DNA of 64,000 bases, from NCBI GenBank assembly GCA_016720905.1, contig JADKJT010000002.1, forward strand, positions 62,001-126,000, read 5' to 3'. The notes beneath the pieces are model-generated. The model was not told where the DNA came from and searched no databases. It saw nothing but the letters and a program-made list of their open reading frames with translations. The DNA is from Gemmatimonadaceae bacterium (GTDB taxonomy: Bacteria; Gemmatimonadota; Gemmatimonadetes; Gemmatimonadales; Gemmatimonadaceae). Of this stretch, positions 36,038 through 44,606 are shown piece by piece (position 1 is the stretch's first letter; each line of letters begins with the position of its first letter). A program made the position numbers and the translations under genes.

Positions 36038-36940
36038 ATGACACCGTCCGCCATTCCGGGGCTCCCCGAACCCGCCATCGTCGCCAAAGGCTATGCACAT
36101 CCGGAGCGACTCGTGTCCACCGAGTGGCTCGCCCACCACTTGCACGATCCGTCGCTGCGGCTGATCGAGTGCAACGAAGACGTGCTGCTCTACAGCGTGG
36201 AGCATATTCCGGGCGCGCAGAAGCTCGACTGGCATATCGATCTCAACGATGCCGTCGAGCGCGACTACATCGATCAGGCGGCGTTTCAGCGTTTGCTGCG
36301 CGAGCGTGGTATCGACGAGTCGACCACCGTGGTGTTGTACGGCGACAAGAGCAACTGGTGGGCCACGTACGCATTCTGGGTCTTCCGGCTGTTCGGCTTT
36401 GAGAATGCCGTCGTGCTCGACGGTGGTCGCGCGAAGTGGCTGGCCGAGAACCGCATCACCACCACCGACATCCCGGCGTTTCCCCCCAGCGCCTATGTGG
36501 CCCCGCCGCGCATCGATGCCGCCATTCGCGCGTTCTTCGCTGACACGCGGGAGCACCAGCAAGCCGGTCAACCGATGATCGATGTGCGGTCGCCGCAGGA
36601 GTACACGGGTGAAAAGCTGCACATGCCCGACTACCCGCAGGAAGGCACGTTGCGTGGTGGGCACATCCCGGGCGCGCGCAGCGTACCTTGGGGACGCGCG
36701 GCCGCCGCCGACGGCTCGTTCAAACCCATCAACGAGCTGCGGGCGATCTACGAAGGGGAGGCGGGACTATCGCCGACCGACGATGTCGTGACGTACTGTC
36801 GCATCGGCGAACGCTCGTCGCACACGTGGTTTGTGTTGACGTACCTGATGGGCTATCCCAATGTGCGCAACTATGACGGGTCGTGGACGGAGTGGGGTAA
36901 CGCCGTGCGCGCCCCGATTCGCAAAGGAGAAATACCGTGA
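36038..36940 (+). CDS. Two-domain rhodanese sulfurtransferase
   Basis: A 300-residue thiosulfate or 3-mercaptopyruvate sulfurtransferase. The inactive N-terminal rhodanese domain covers roughly residues 25-135 (HIPGAQKLDW, VVLYGDKSNWWA). The catalytic C-terminal domain covers about 170-295, with HIPGARSVPWG and the persulphide-forming Cys in TYCRIGERSSHTWF. The loop CRIGERS is closer to thiosulfate sulfurtransferase than to MST. The GTG of the OsmC gene overlaps its TGA, so the two are translationally coupled, a sulfur and thiol-stress pair. Confidence 0.91.
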   Translation: MTPSAIPGLPEPAIVAKGYAHPERLVSTEWLAHHLHDPSLRLIECNEDVLLYSVEHIPGAQKLDWHIDLNDAVERDYIDQAAFQRLLRERGIDESTTVVLYGDKSNWWATYAFWVFRLFGFENAVVLDGGRAKWLAENRITTTDIPAFPPSAYVAPPRIDAAIRAFFADTREHQQAGQPMIDVRSPQEYTGEKLHMPDYPQEGTLRGGHIPGARSVPWGRAAAADGSFKPINELRAIYEGEAGLSPTDDVVTYCRIGERSSHTWFVLTYLMGYPNVRNYDGSWTEWGNAVRAPIRKGEIP

Positions 36941-37416
36941 GTCAGGAACTCGAGAGCGAGCTGAAGCTGCAGGACACAACCTCCATGCCAGTGGTCGGCA
37001 AGCCGCCGGCCAAGGTCCACGTGTCCTGGGTCGGCGAACATCGCTTTGACGGCGCCCGCACCTCGGGGAGTCCGTCTATTCGCATGGACTCCAGCGGCCT
37101 GACAGGACCGTCGCCAGTGGACACCCTGCTGTGCGCGCTGGCCGGATGCATCGGCGTCGACGTGGTCGACATTCTGGCCAAACGTCGCACGCCGGTGGTG
37201 GCGCTGTCCCTCGATGTCGTCGGCGAACGCTATGCGGGCACACCAGGGCGCGTGACCAGAATCCTGCTGGACGTCAAGGTGGTCGGTGCCGATATCGATC
37301 GCGTACACGCCGAGCGGGCGATCGAGTTGGCGGTCACGAAGTACTGCTCCGTGCGCGACTCACTCGATCCGAATTTGCCAATCGAGTGGACGTTGGAGTT
37401 GAACGGCGCGCGATAG
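36937..37416 (+). CDS. OsmC/Ohr family protein
   Basis: A 159-residue protein of the OsmC superfamily, thiol peroxidases that detoxify organic hydroperoxides. The family pattern is present: GPSPVDTLLCALAGCIGVDVVDILAKRR with one Cys at about residue 68, then VRDSL. A second reactive Cys is in KYCSVRD. GTG start at 36937, overlapping the rhodanese stop. A hairpin follows before the convergent HEAT gene. Confidence 0.87.
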   Translation: MSQELESELKLQDTTSMPVVGKPPAKVHVSWVGEHRFDGARTSGSPSIRMDSSGLTGPSPVDTLLCALAGCIGVDVVDILAKRRTPVVALSLDVVGERYAGTPGRVTRILLDVKVVGADIDRVHAERAIELAVTKYCSVRDSLDPNLPIEWTLELNGAR

Positions 37417-37425
37417 CCCCCGGCG

Positions 37426-37450
37426 GGGACGGTCGTCAGACTACCGTCCC
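37426..37450. terminator. Bidirectional hairpin between convergent genes
   Basis: GGGACGGT (37426-37433) pairs with ACCGTCCC (37443-37450) across a 9-base loop, in the 42-base gap between the OsmC and HEAT-repeat stop codons. Confidence 0.45.
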
Positions 37451-37458
37451 GGCCAGAG

Positions 37459-38244
37459 CTACCGTCCCAACCGTTTCTCCACCCATGCCACGGCACGCGG
37501 ATCCTTGCTCTGCACCAGCCAGAACACTGCCGTCTTCCGCAGTTCCCGGTCCGGCAGCGACTCGGCCATCTTGAGCAAGGCCGGCACGGCTTCGTCGGAT
37601 GGCCGACGTGACAACGCGAAAATCGCCTGCTTTCGAACCTCCCGATCACCCGGTTCATAGGCGATCGAGTCGAGCGTCTGCGAAATCTTGTCGCCAACCA
37701 CTTCACCCAACCAGTTCAGCGCGCTCGCGCGCACGTCACTGGGTCGCTGCTCGTCTTTCGCAATGCGCAGCAGCGTCGACGACGCGTCCAACGAATCGGT
37801 GATCGTGGCCGCGGTGATGGCCCCTCGCGCGGGCTTGGCTGGGCCGGCCTCGGCCAATTGCAGCAGCCACGCGCCAGCGGCGGACGCTGCTACGTTGCCA
37901 AGATCGGTGATACCGGTGTCCGCCTTCCATCGACCGCCTACATACGTGCGAAGTTCCGTGGTTTCACCGCCTTCGCGTACCACCACCAGGCGCACCGGTC
38001 CGCGATCGCAGGTTGGTTCAACGTCCCGGAACCCACTGATGTTGCCGTTGAACGAGCCGCTGTAGCTCCCGTTGCGGGTGCGGAACCAACTCATGCCGTC
38101 ACCGCAGACGCCCTCACGCGCGGCGAACGTCAGCCGCACGCGTCCCGTCTTCACGGCATTGATTCGCGACGCCAGCGACGGCTGTGCGCCGGCGGTGCTC
38201 GCGGCCAGACACGCCGCGAGCACCATCCCGCGCCAGGCGTTCAT
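37459..38244 (-). CDS. Secreted HEAT-repeat protein (short)
   Basis: A 261-residue exported protein: signal peptide MNAWRGMVLAACLAASTAGAQ, an N-terminal domain with two Cys (GVCGDGM and PTCDRG), and C-terminal HEAT-type repeats (LDSIAYEPGDREVRKQAIFALSRRPSDEAVPALLKMA; ESLPDRELRKTAVFWLVQSKDPRAVAWV). Each repeat pairs two helices of about 15 residues. Its ATG overlaps the stop of the longer HEAT gene (ATGA), so it is the last gene of a sigma/anti-sigma/HEAT/HEAT unit. Protein-protein interaction in the periplasm is likely; partners unknown. Confidence 0.8.
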   Translation of the reverse strand: MNAWRGMVLAACLAASTAGAQPSLASRINAVKTGRVRLTFAAREGVCGDGMSWFRTRNGSYSGSFNGNISGFRDVEPTCDRGPVRLVVVREGGETTELRTYVGGRWKADTGITDLGNVAASAAGAWLLQLAEAGPAKPARGAITAATITDSLDASSTLLRIAKDEQRPSDVRASALNWLGEVVGDKISQTLDSIAYEPGDREVRKQAIFALSRRPSDEAVPALLKMAESLPDRELRKTAVFWLVQSKDPRAVAWVEKRLGR

Positions 38245-39944
38245 CGGTTGATGATCTCCTGCAGCAACGCGAGGGCGCGCGGATCCTTGGTGCGGGAGAG
38301 ATACGTCACGGCCTGCTTGCGCAATTCCAGGTTCTTCTCGGTGCGGGCGATGTCCAGCAACTTGTCGACGCCGCCGTTCTCCTTGAGCCCGGCCAGCACC
38401 CCGATCACCTGCTTGCGGACGTCCACATCGGTCCCGCTGTCATAAATGCGGGCCAACTGCGCATTGGTGACTCCCGAGCCCTGCAGCGACCAGATGGCAC
38501 TGCGACGGCTGTCCATCGACTCCTTGGGATTCTGCGCCACGTCCACCAGGAACGCGCGCGTCTCGTCGGTGCGACGCGACGCAATGATCTGCAGCACGCG
38601 CTGCTTGAAACGCGTGTCGTCGGCGCGACCGTACACGTCTTTCAGAAAGGTCATGGCATCGTCGGCCGTGCGCCCCGGTCCGGACATGAACCAGTTCAGC
38701 GCGTCGCCACGCAACTCCACCTCGGCGTTGTCATCGAGCGCAATCTCACGCAGCGTGGCGGCGGCCCGCGGCGACTTCGAGCGCGACAACGCATACACGG
38801 CCCGCTTCTGCAGGTCGAGATCTTCGCTCTTCTTGGCCAGATCGATCAGCATTGTGGTGGCTTCGTCGGTGGGCACGTTGGCCATCCAGAACACCGCCTG
38901 CTCCCGCACGTCCTTGTCCGGATCGGTCTTGGCCACATTAAGCAGAATCGACGCGGCCTCGGCCTGCTTGCGTGACGCGATCAGCCACACGGCCTGACGA
39001 CGCAGGCGCTGCGTGCACGGCTCGCGGCGGGTCAGGACCCGCTTGAGCGTCGGCAACGCCTGGTCGGCATCCATCTGAGCCAGCGCGTTCAGCGCGTCCA
39101 GTCGCTCGTCATCCTGCTCGCGCGGACATCCATCACTGGTGGCGTTGCGTGCCTTGTCCGCCAGGCTGGCGATGGCGTTCTGGTCGCCCAGACGTGCCAA
39201 CTGGCCTTCCACGCGCGTGCGCAACGCTGCGGCGTCTCCACGGGTGGAGGCCCGTGGGAATTTCTCCTGCTGCATCTCGAGCGCCATCAACGCCGCCGTC
39301 AAGTCTGGTTTCCCACCCATTCGTTGCAGTGCATACGCCTCGTAGTACAGCGCATCAGGTGTGTACGCCGACTTCGGATACTGATTGCGAATGCGACTGA
39401 ACAGGTCGGCGGCGCGACGGTTGGCGTCACTCGACAGGGCCTTGCGCGCTTCGCGATACAGCGAATCGGCCGGATCGCTCTGCATCCACGGGGCCGGCGC
39501 CTGTGTGCGGAACGCGCTTCCGCCACTCGACCACGTCCCGCTGGGTGCGGTGCCGGCGTACGCACCGCCGTACGACTGACCGCTTCCCAGTGTGTACGCC
39601 AGAGCGTCCGCACTCATCGCTGCCGCGCGCGCCGTCAGTTCCTGCGCCATCGGCGCCAGCGCCGCCAGCGGCTCGGTGAACTGCAACGTACCGCGCAACG
39701 ACTGCAACTCCATGGCTCGCGTGCTCATCGCCATCGCCTGCTGCTCGATTTCCATGCGCATCAGGTCGCTGTTCCACGCGCCGGCGATCGCGGCACGCGG
39801 CGCGGCCACCGGCGACGGCGCCGAGCGCGGAGATGCTGCGGTCGGGGGCGTGACGGGAGCGGCCGGCGTCGGTGGCGCCGGCGGCACGCGCGACTGTTGC
39901 GCCTGCGCAGTGTCAACCGACAGGATGGCACCCAGCAACAGCAC
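38241..39944 (-). CDS. Secreted HEAT-repeat protein (long), start region disrupted
   Basis: A periplasmic protein of about 567 residues. After a Pro/Ala-rich stretch and a TPR-like segment (YREARKALSSDANRRAADLFSRI), it has at least eight HEAT-type repeats of about 31 residues (RREPCTQRLRRQAVWLIASRK; KTDPDKDVREQAVFWMANVP; KKSEDLDLQKRAVYALSRSK; RTEKNLELRKQAVTYLSRTK). The only in-frame start with a standard codon is GTG at 39944, which cuts the signal peptide. A GGAGGA site precedes an ATG at 39990 whose frame does not match, and an in-frame TGA stands at 39975-39977. Removing one base near 39976 would join them into a complete signal peptide beginning MPYAL. Confidence 0.78.
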   Translation of the reverse strand: MLLLGAILSVDTAQAQQSRVPPAPPTPAAPVTPPTAASPRSAPSPVAAPRAAIAGAWNSDLMRMEIEQQAMAMSTRAMELQSLRGTLQFTEPLAALAPMAQELTARAAAMSADALAYTLGSGQSYGGAYAGTAPSGTWSSGGSAFRTQAPAPWMQSDPADSLYREARKALSSDANRRAADLFSRIRNQYPKSAYTPDALYYEAYALQRMGGKPDLTAALMALEMQQEKFPRASTRGDAAALRTRVEGQLARLGDQNAIASLADKARNATSDGCPREQDDERLDALNALAQMDADQALPTLKRVLTRREPCTQRLRRQAVWLIASRKQAEAASILLNVAKTDPDKDVREQAVFWMANVPTDEATTMLIDLAKKSEDLDLQKRAVYALSRSKSPRAAATLREIALDDNAEVELRGDALNWFMSGPGRTADDAMTFLKDVYGRADDTRFKQRVLQIIASRRTDETRAFLVDVAQNPKESMDSRRSAIWSLQGSGVTNAQLARIYDSGTDVDVRKQVIGVLAGLKENGGVDKLLDIARTEKNLELRKQAVTYLSRTKDPRALALLQEIINR

Positions 39945-39989
39945 GGCAGTTGCGCGAACGCGCGAGGTCAGCAGTCAAGGCATACGGCA

Positions 39990-40775
39990 TCAGAGTCCTC
40001 CTCCGAGAGTCGGTTCGTCACCACGTCGCGACGCCGTAGCAGCAGCGCGCACACGAGGCAACAGGTTGGTTTCACGCATCGTTTCATTCGGTGCCTGCTT
40101 GGTCGCCGGCGCGGATCCACGCGCCTGAACGATTTGCACCAGGACGAGTTCCAGATCCTGCAGCAGCCGCCGCGTGCGTTCATCGCGCAGCTGGGGTTCA
40201 TCCAACAACAAGCGGGTCGTGCCCAGCAGATCCCGCGCCCAGCCGCTGACATCGGCCCGTGGCCCTGCGGCGGGATCTTCGTCGCGTACCGTCGTCAGCA
40301 GCGCGACGGTGCGCGCCAGATGTTCTTCCATCGCCACGTGCGCCGGATCATTGGACGACGGCATCGCGGCCAAGGCTTCCGGTCCGAGTCCCAGCGCCGC
40401 AATACTGTCCGCACGGTGGGCACTTTGCGACACGGCCAACTGGTACTTGGACGCCCCGGTGGCCGGCAACAGATAGCGCCCCACGCCGATGCCGCCAACC
40501 AGCAGCGCTGCGACGCCCGCTGTCCGCAGCGTCCAGCGGCGACGACGTGACAACACCGTATCCATCGCCACCACCGGCACCGGCGCGGGACCGGTGATGT
40601 CGGCGACGGTTGGCGTCTGTGACTGACGCCGGCGCTGCTGAATGCGCGCCCACATCATCTCACGCGGGATCGCCTCCGCGTGGACGTCCGTCGCCTCGCG
40701 TGCCAGCGACACCACCCAGGGATCGAGCGGCGCCTCAGGTGATTCGTGTTCAGGTTCGTGTCGTGCGTTGGTCAT
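39990..40775 (-). CDS. Probable anti-sigma factor, single-pass membrane protein
   Basis: A 261-residue protein with a cytoplasmic N-terminus (about 1-78), one membrane segment (LRTAGVAALLVGGIGVGRYLL, about 82-103) and a periplasmic helical domain. It directly follows, and overlaps by 4 bases, an ECF sigma factor gene; that context plus topology suggests it is the cognate anti-sigma factor. No zinc-binding HxxxCxxC motif is visible, so it is not a classical ZAS protein. GGAGGA near its end may serve the next gene. Confidence 0.68.
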   Translation of the reverse strand: MTNARHEPEHESPEAPLDPWVVSLAREATDVHAEAIPREMMWARIQQRRRQSQTPTVADITGPAPVPVVAMDTVLSRRRRWTLRTAGVAALLVGGIGVGRYLLPATGASKYQLAVSQSAHRADSIAALGLGPEALAAMPSSNDPAHVAMEEHLARTVALLTTVRDEDPAAGPRADVSGWARDLLGTTRLLLDEPQLRDERTRRLLQDLELVLVQIVQARGSAPATKQAPNETMRETNLLPRVRAAATASRRGDEPTLGGGL

Positions 40776-41371
40776 GCCAATTCCCTCCGCGCAAATGGCT
40801 CCAGCGCCACGCGCAGTTTTTCTCGGGCACGGGACAGTTGCGACTTGCTGGTGCCGACGGCGACACCAAGTTTTTCGCTGATCTCCTCGTGCGTAAAACC
40901 TTCCACGTCATGCATCACGAAGACGGTGCGCGTGCCGGTTGGCAGCGCGTCGATGGCATCGCGCATCCGGACTTTGAGGTCGGGTTCGCTGTCGTTCGGC
41001 CAGCGCCCCGCACCCATCGCTTCATCGAGCGGTGCGGAGAACGCCTCGCGCCGTTTGTGCGTGCGAAGACCGTTCAACGTCACCGATACCGCGATAGAGT
41101 GCAGCCAGCTCGACAGGGCGGAGTCCCCGCGGAATTGCCCGATCCGGTCGAACGCCCGGATGAACGTGTCCTGGGTCCATTCCTGTGCAAGATCGGTGCG
41201 CCCGCTCATCCGGTAGATGAGCCGGTACACGCGGTCGATGTGCCGATCGTAGAACTCGCGTTCTCCGGCCGGGTCGCCCGCCTGCACTCGCGCGATCAGT
41301 TCCGCGTCGGCCACGGAAGTCATCCGCAGTTCGGGTTCGATCGCGCCATCAGTCACTGCCTCGTTGCGCAT
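40772..41371 (-). CDS. ECF RNA polymerase sigma factor
   Basis: A 199-residue sigma70-family protein. Region 2 covers about residues 35-100 (FYDRHIDRVYRLIYRMSGRTDLAQEWTQDTFIRAF), followed by LSSWLHSIAVSVTLNGLRTHKR. Region 4 covers about 138-190 (IDALPTGTRTVFVMHDVEGFTHEEISEKLGVAVGTSKSQLSRAREKL). It heads the four-gene operon sigma/anti-sigma/HEAT/HEAT, all overlapping by 4 bases or nearly so. ATG at 41371. Confidence 0.92.
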   Translation of the reverse strand: MRNEAVTDGAIEPELRMTSVADAELIARVQAGDPAGEREFYDRHIDRVYRLIYRMSGRTDLAQEWTQDTFIRAFDRIGQFRGDSALSSWLHSIAVSVTLNGLRTHKRREAFSAPLDEAMGAGRWPNDSEPDLKVRMRDAIDALPTGTRTVFVMHDVEGFTHEEISEKLGVAVGTSKSQLSRAREKLRVALEPFARRELA

Positions 41372-41443
41372 GCATGTGCATGGGGGAGACAGGGGGAGGG
41401 CGAAAAGGGTTGCACGGCCCTCCCGCGGGCGCGGCCTCTCGCC

Positions 41444-42124
41444 TCAGCTCTCGCGCAGAACCCCTGCGCGCTCGGCCTGCGCCACCGGGATTGGCTGCGC
41501 GGCGCCGGCCCCGAGGGACCGGCCGCTTTCCGACATCACCTTGGTGACGAATCGCTGCCCTTCGCCAATCCGCTCGACCTCGATGGCGATCGACTCGACG
41601 GCTTCGCCCATGCGGTCCAGTCGGTCGCGCACTTCCTGAGGCACAGCGCCAATCACCGTGGATGACCGCCGCCAGATGCGACGTGACCAGGCCAGCGAGA
41701 GTGGGAAGAGGAAGAAGAGCGTGAACATCACGATGGGCACAATCACCATCTCTTCACTCGGCCCGTTCCGCACAAACCGGGGCGGCTCTACCACGGCTCC
41801 CGGAACCGCTGCCGCTTCCGCCACCGCCTGATCGGCCTTGGCCAGCTGCTGGTCGGTGGCCGTGATTCTGGCGTCAATCGCTGCTATGCGTGCCTCAATG
41901 CCCTGCTTGGCCGCCGCCGGGGTTCCGTCGCTGGAAAGCTCCCGCACGAGGTCGTTCCGCGTGTCCTGAAGCCGTTCCAGCTGATTGCGGAGTTCCGATC
42001 GTTGCGCCTTGGCTCCGTCAAGCACGGCCGAGGCGCTTGGGGCCCCACTTCGTGCGGAGGCAATGACGTCGACCCGCGGGGCGGCGGGTGGAGCAGGTGG
42101 CGCCGGCTGAGTGACAAGCAACAT
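41444..42124 (-). CDS. Coiled-coil single-pass membrane protein of unknown function
   Basis: A 226-residue protein with a Pro/Ala-rich N-terminus, a coiled coil (about residues 35-100: LRNQLERLQDTRNDLVREL, IEARIAAIDARITATDQQLAKADQ), one membrane segment (EEMVIVPIVMFTLFFLFPLSLAW) and a cytoplasmic helical tail. No known domain. ATG at 42124 or TTG at 42139. It may be cotranscribed with the sigma factor operon 73 bases downstream. Confidence 0.62.
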   Translation of the reverse strand: MLLVTQPAPPAPPAAPRVDVIASARSGAPSASAVLDGAKAQRSELRNQLERLQDTRNDLVRELSSDGTPAAAKQGIEARIAAIDARITATDQQLAKADQAVAEAAAVPGAVVEPPRFVRNGPSEEMVIVPIVMFTLFFLFPLSLAWSRRIWRRSSTVIGAVPQEVRDRLDRMGEAVESIAIEVERIGEGQRFVTKVMSESGRSLGAGAAQPIPVAQAERAGVLRES

Positions 42125-42268
42125 GGCGGGATCGATCAAAGGGACAGGAAAGACACGCGGCGCCCCGCGTGTTCTGGGACGTACGCCCGATCATCATCAG
42201 GGTTTCATGGGGATTCAAGGCGCCCTTGAACCTTGCCGTCAAGCGCTCCGCGCGTAAGGTCTCTCCGT

Positions 42269-43536
42269 ATGCGTCAGTCTTCTCTCCATCCAATGCGCCT
42301 TTGTGCGCTCCGGACGACTACCCTGGTCGCCGTCGGTTCGCTGCTCATCGCGTGCCACCGCGCCCCTCCGGCGTCCGCACCCTCCGTGTCGGGAGTGCCA
42401 CCGCGAGTTCAGGCCCCCGGGGCGGTTGACCCCGATCCCGTCGGCCCGCTGCCCGATGCCCTGTACGGTGCGCAACTTCCTGAGCGTCTGAGCGACAGCA
42501 CGTTCTGGCGCATGGTGCGAGAACTGTCCGAACCCGGCGGCTATTTCCAGTCGGAGAATTTTGTCTCCAACGAAATGGGTCTGCAGCATGTCATTGCGCA
42601 CCTCCAATCGCTCACGCCACCTGGAGGCGCCTATGTGGGCGTGGGTCCCGAGCAGAACTTCACATACCTCGGCGCGCTCCGCCCCGCATCGCGTTCATCG
42701 TTGACATTCGACGCCAGAATCTGCTGCAGCATCTGTGGTACAAAGCCATTTTCGAGCTCTCGTCGACACGCGCCGAATTTCTGGCACGTCTGTTCGCGCG
42801 ACCTGCCGTGGGCAAGGCTGCCGGCATGCTCAGTGCCGATTCGCTGATCGCATTGCTTGAACTGGCGCCGGCCGATTCGATGATGTTCCGACGCACATTT
42901 GACGAAGCGAAGCAGCACCTGGTGGGTCGTCACGGATTCACCCTGGACTCGACCGATCTGGCCACGCTGCGTTATGTCGACAGCATCTTTGTCGTCTCGG
43001 GGCCGTCGTTGAACTATTCGTCGGGCAGCACGGGTCGTGGGCGCGGCGGATTCAATCGCGGGATGCCCACCTTTGCGCAGGTGGCCGGGGCGACCGATGC
43101 GCAGGGCGCGAATCGCGGGTTTCTTGGCAGCGAAAGCGCCTACCGTGTGGTACGCGACCTGCAGCGGCGCAACCTCATCGTGCCGCTGGTGGGTGACTTC
43201 GCCGGTCCGAAGGCGCTGCGCGCGGTGGGTAGTTGGCTGCGGGAACGTGGCGCGCGCGTGAACGTGATGTACACCAGCAACGTCGAGCAATACCTGTTCC
43301 AATCGTATGACAACTGGTCACGCTTCTACGCCAACGTGGGCACGATGCCCCTGGACAGTACCAGTCGGTTCATTCGGTCGGTGACGAATCGCGGCGGATT
43401 TGGCGGCGGATTCAGGGGCGCGGGTGGGACCTTCCTGATGCAACAATTGACGTCGTCGATAGAGGACGTCGTTCGCGGCGCTCAAGCGGGGACCGTACGG
43501 GGTTACGGCGACGTGTTGTCGATGTCCAGACCGTGA
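42269..43536 (+). CDS. Lipoprotein resembling the LIC_10091 family, frameshifted near 42690
   Basis: A conserved protein in two overlapping frames. The first part (42269 to about 42690) has a lipoprotein signal (TTTLVAVGSLLIAC) and a domain starting LSDSTFWRMVRELSEPGGYF, ending NFTYLGALRP. The second part continues as RIAFIVDIRRQNLLQHLWYK, FELSSTRAEFLARLFARPAVGKA and runs to MSRP at 43536. Adding one C in the C-run near 42687-42691 joins them into a product of about 422 residues. The central IVDIRR and NLIVPLVGDFAGPKALRAVG motifs recall LIC_10091-type proteins, but the function is unknown. Start ATG 42269, or 42293 right at the signal. Confidence 0.72.
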
Positions 43537-43538
43537 CT

Positions 43539-43566
43539 GAGTACTCAGTACTCAGTACTCAGTAAT
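43539..43566 (+). repeat. Short 7-bp repeat related to the 12.0 kb array
   Basis: Four heptamers (GAGTACT, CAGTACT, CAGTACT, CAGTAAT) begin 2 bases after the stop of the lipoprotein gene. The AGTACT core is the same palindrome as in the array at 12009-12106, with C in place of A at the first position. Confidence 0.9.
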
Positions 43567-43583
43567 TAGTCTACTTTCCACCG

Positions 43584-44444
43584 ATGCTCACCCTGCTCCG
43601 CCTGCCGTTCGGGACCTGGACCAGCACCTTCCTGTCGGTGGCTCTGGTTTCCGGGCTTCCGTTGCTGGTCACGCTCCTGATGGCCCGGCAGGAGGCACTG
43701 CTCCGGCGCTGGCTCCCGCACATGACCGCCTTCGGTTCGGGCACGGTCTTCGCGGCCGCCGTGGGGCACCTGATCCCGGAGTCACTGCGCATGGGCCAGT
43801 CGTGGCTTGCCGTGGCCACCGGGGTTGTCGCCGGGTATGCCGCATTCGCGCTGATCGAGCGGGCGCTGGCCGGACACGATCATGCCCATGCGCACGGTGT
43901 GCCACTGGGGGCACCGTCGGCGCACGATAGCGAGGCCAGCGAAGCCGAGTGCGTCCACCTGCACCCCACACCGATTTCGCACCCGGCGGTCCACGCGTCC
44001 CGCGCGTTGGCACCGATGGCATTCTTCGGCGACGCGGTCCATAACTTTGTGGACGGTGCGCTCATCGCGGCCGGCTTCCTCGCTGAGCCCACAGTTGGCA
44101 TCCTTACGCTGATCGCCGTAGGCCTACACGAGTTGCCGCGGGAAGTCGGCACGTTTGCGCTGTTTGTGCATGGTGGCATTCGTCCCATGCGCGCGGTGAT
44201 GTACAACCTGATCACCGCTGGCGTTGCCATGGTTGGGGCCGGCCTCACGTTGCTGATCGGCCATCGCATGGCCAATCTGACCACCTTGCTCCTCCCATTT
44301 GCTGCCGGGACATACCTGTACATCGCCCAAGTCGTTGGGCGCTCAGCACTTCACGACAGGCACGACGACCCAACCCACTGGGGACGCCTGGCCTGGTCCG
44401 GGGTCGGCGCAGCGCTTGTCCTGGCCCTCGCGATTGGCGGCTGA
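43584..44444 (+). CDS. ZIP family metal transporter
   Basis: A 286-residue inner-membrane transporter of the ZIP family, which imports zinc or other divalent metals. Eight hydrophobic segments can be traced. A His-rich cytoplasmic loop (GHDHAHAHGV, ECVHLHPTPISHPAVH) lies between segments 3 and 4. The metal path signatures are HNFVDGALIAAGF in segment 4 and HELPREVGTF in segment 5. ATG at 43584, directly after the 7-bp repeat; the promoter, if separate, must lie within or before that repeat. Confidence 0.88.
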   Translation: MLTLLRLPFGTWTSTFLSVALVSGLPLLVTLLMARQEALLRRWLPHMTAFGSGTVFAAAVGHLIPESLRMGQSWLAVATGVVAGYAAFALIERALAGHDHAHAHGVPLGAPSAHDSEASEAECVHLHPTPISHPAVHASRALAPMAFFGDAVHNFVDGALIAAGFLAEPTVGILTLIAVGLHELPREVGTFALFVHGGIRPMRAVMYNLITAGVAMVGAGLTLLIGHRMANLTTLLLPFAAGTYLYIAQVVGRSALHDRHDDPTHWGRLAWSGVGAALVLALAIGG

Positions 44445-44452
44445 ACGATCAT

Positions 44453-44491
44453 TTGACCTTGACCCGGCGGGTCGAGCGGGACATTTATTAA
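44453..44491 (+). promoter_or_regulatory. Promoter-like sequence for rpmE2
   Basis: Two overlapping TTGACC hexamers (44453-44458 and 44459-44464) precede an AT-rich patch ACATTTATTAA (44481-44491), the only AT-rich stretch in this GC-rich gap. Exact -10 uncertain (spacing 17-21 from the second TTGACC). Confidence 0.35.
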
Positions 44492-44501
44492 GGCTCTAAA
44501 T

Positions 44502-44554
44502 CCTCGGCCACGCTTCGTTTGCGAAGCCGGCCGAGGGCTCCACCCCGGTGGAGC
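44502..44554 (+). promoter_or_regulatory. Structured leader of rpmE2: two consecutive hairpins
   Basis: Hairpin 1: CCTCGGCC/GGCCGAGG (44502-44509 and 44529-44536) capped by GCTTCG/CGAAGC with a TTTG loop (44512-44527). Hairpin 2: GCTCCACC/GGTGGAGC (44537-44544 and 44547-44554). Both are perfect and back-to-back. No T-run follows, so they are not an obvious terminator. A ribosomal-protein autoregulatory leader is a reasonable guess. Confidence 0.5.
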
Positions 44555-44606
44555 TCCCCCATGGACGCGTTCCCGTCGGCAATGGGATCGCATGAAGGAG
44601 TGGCCG

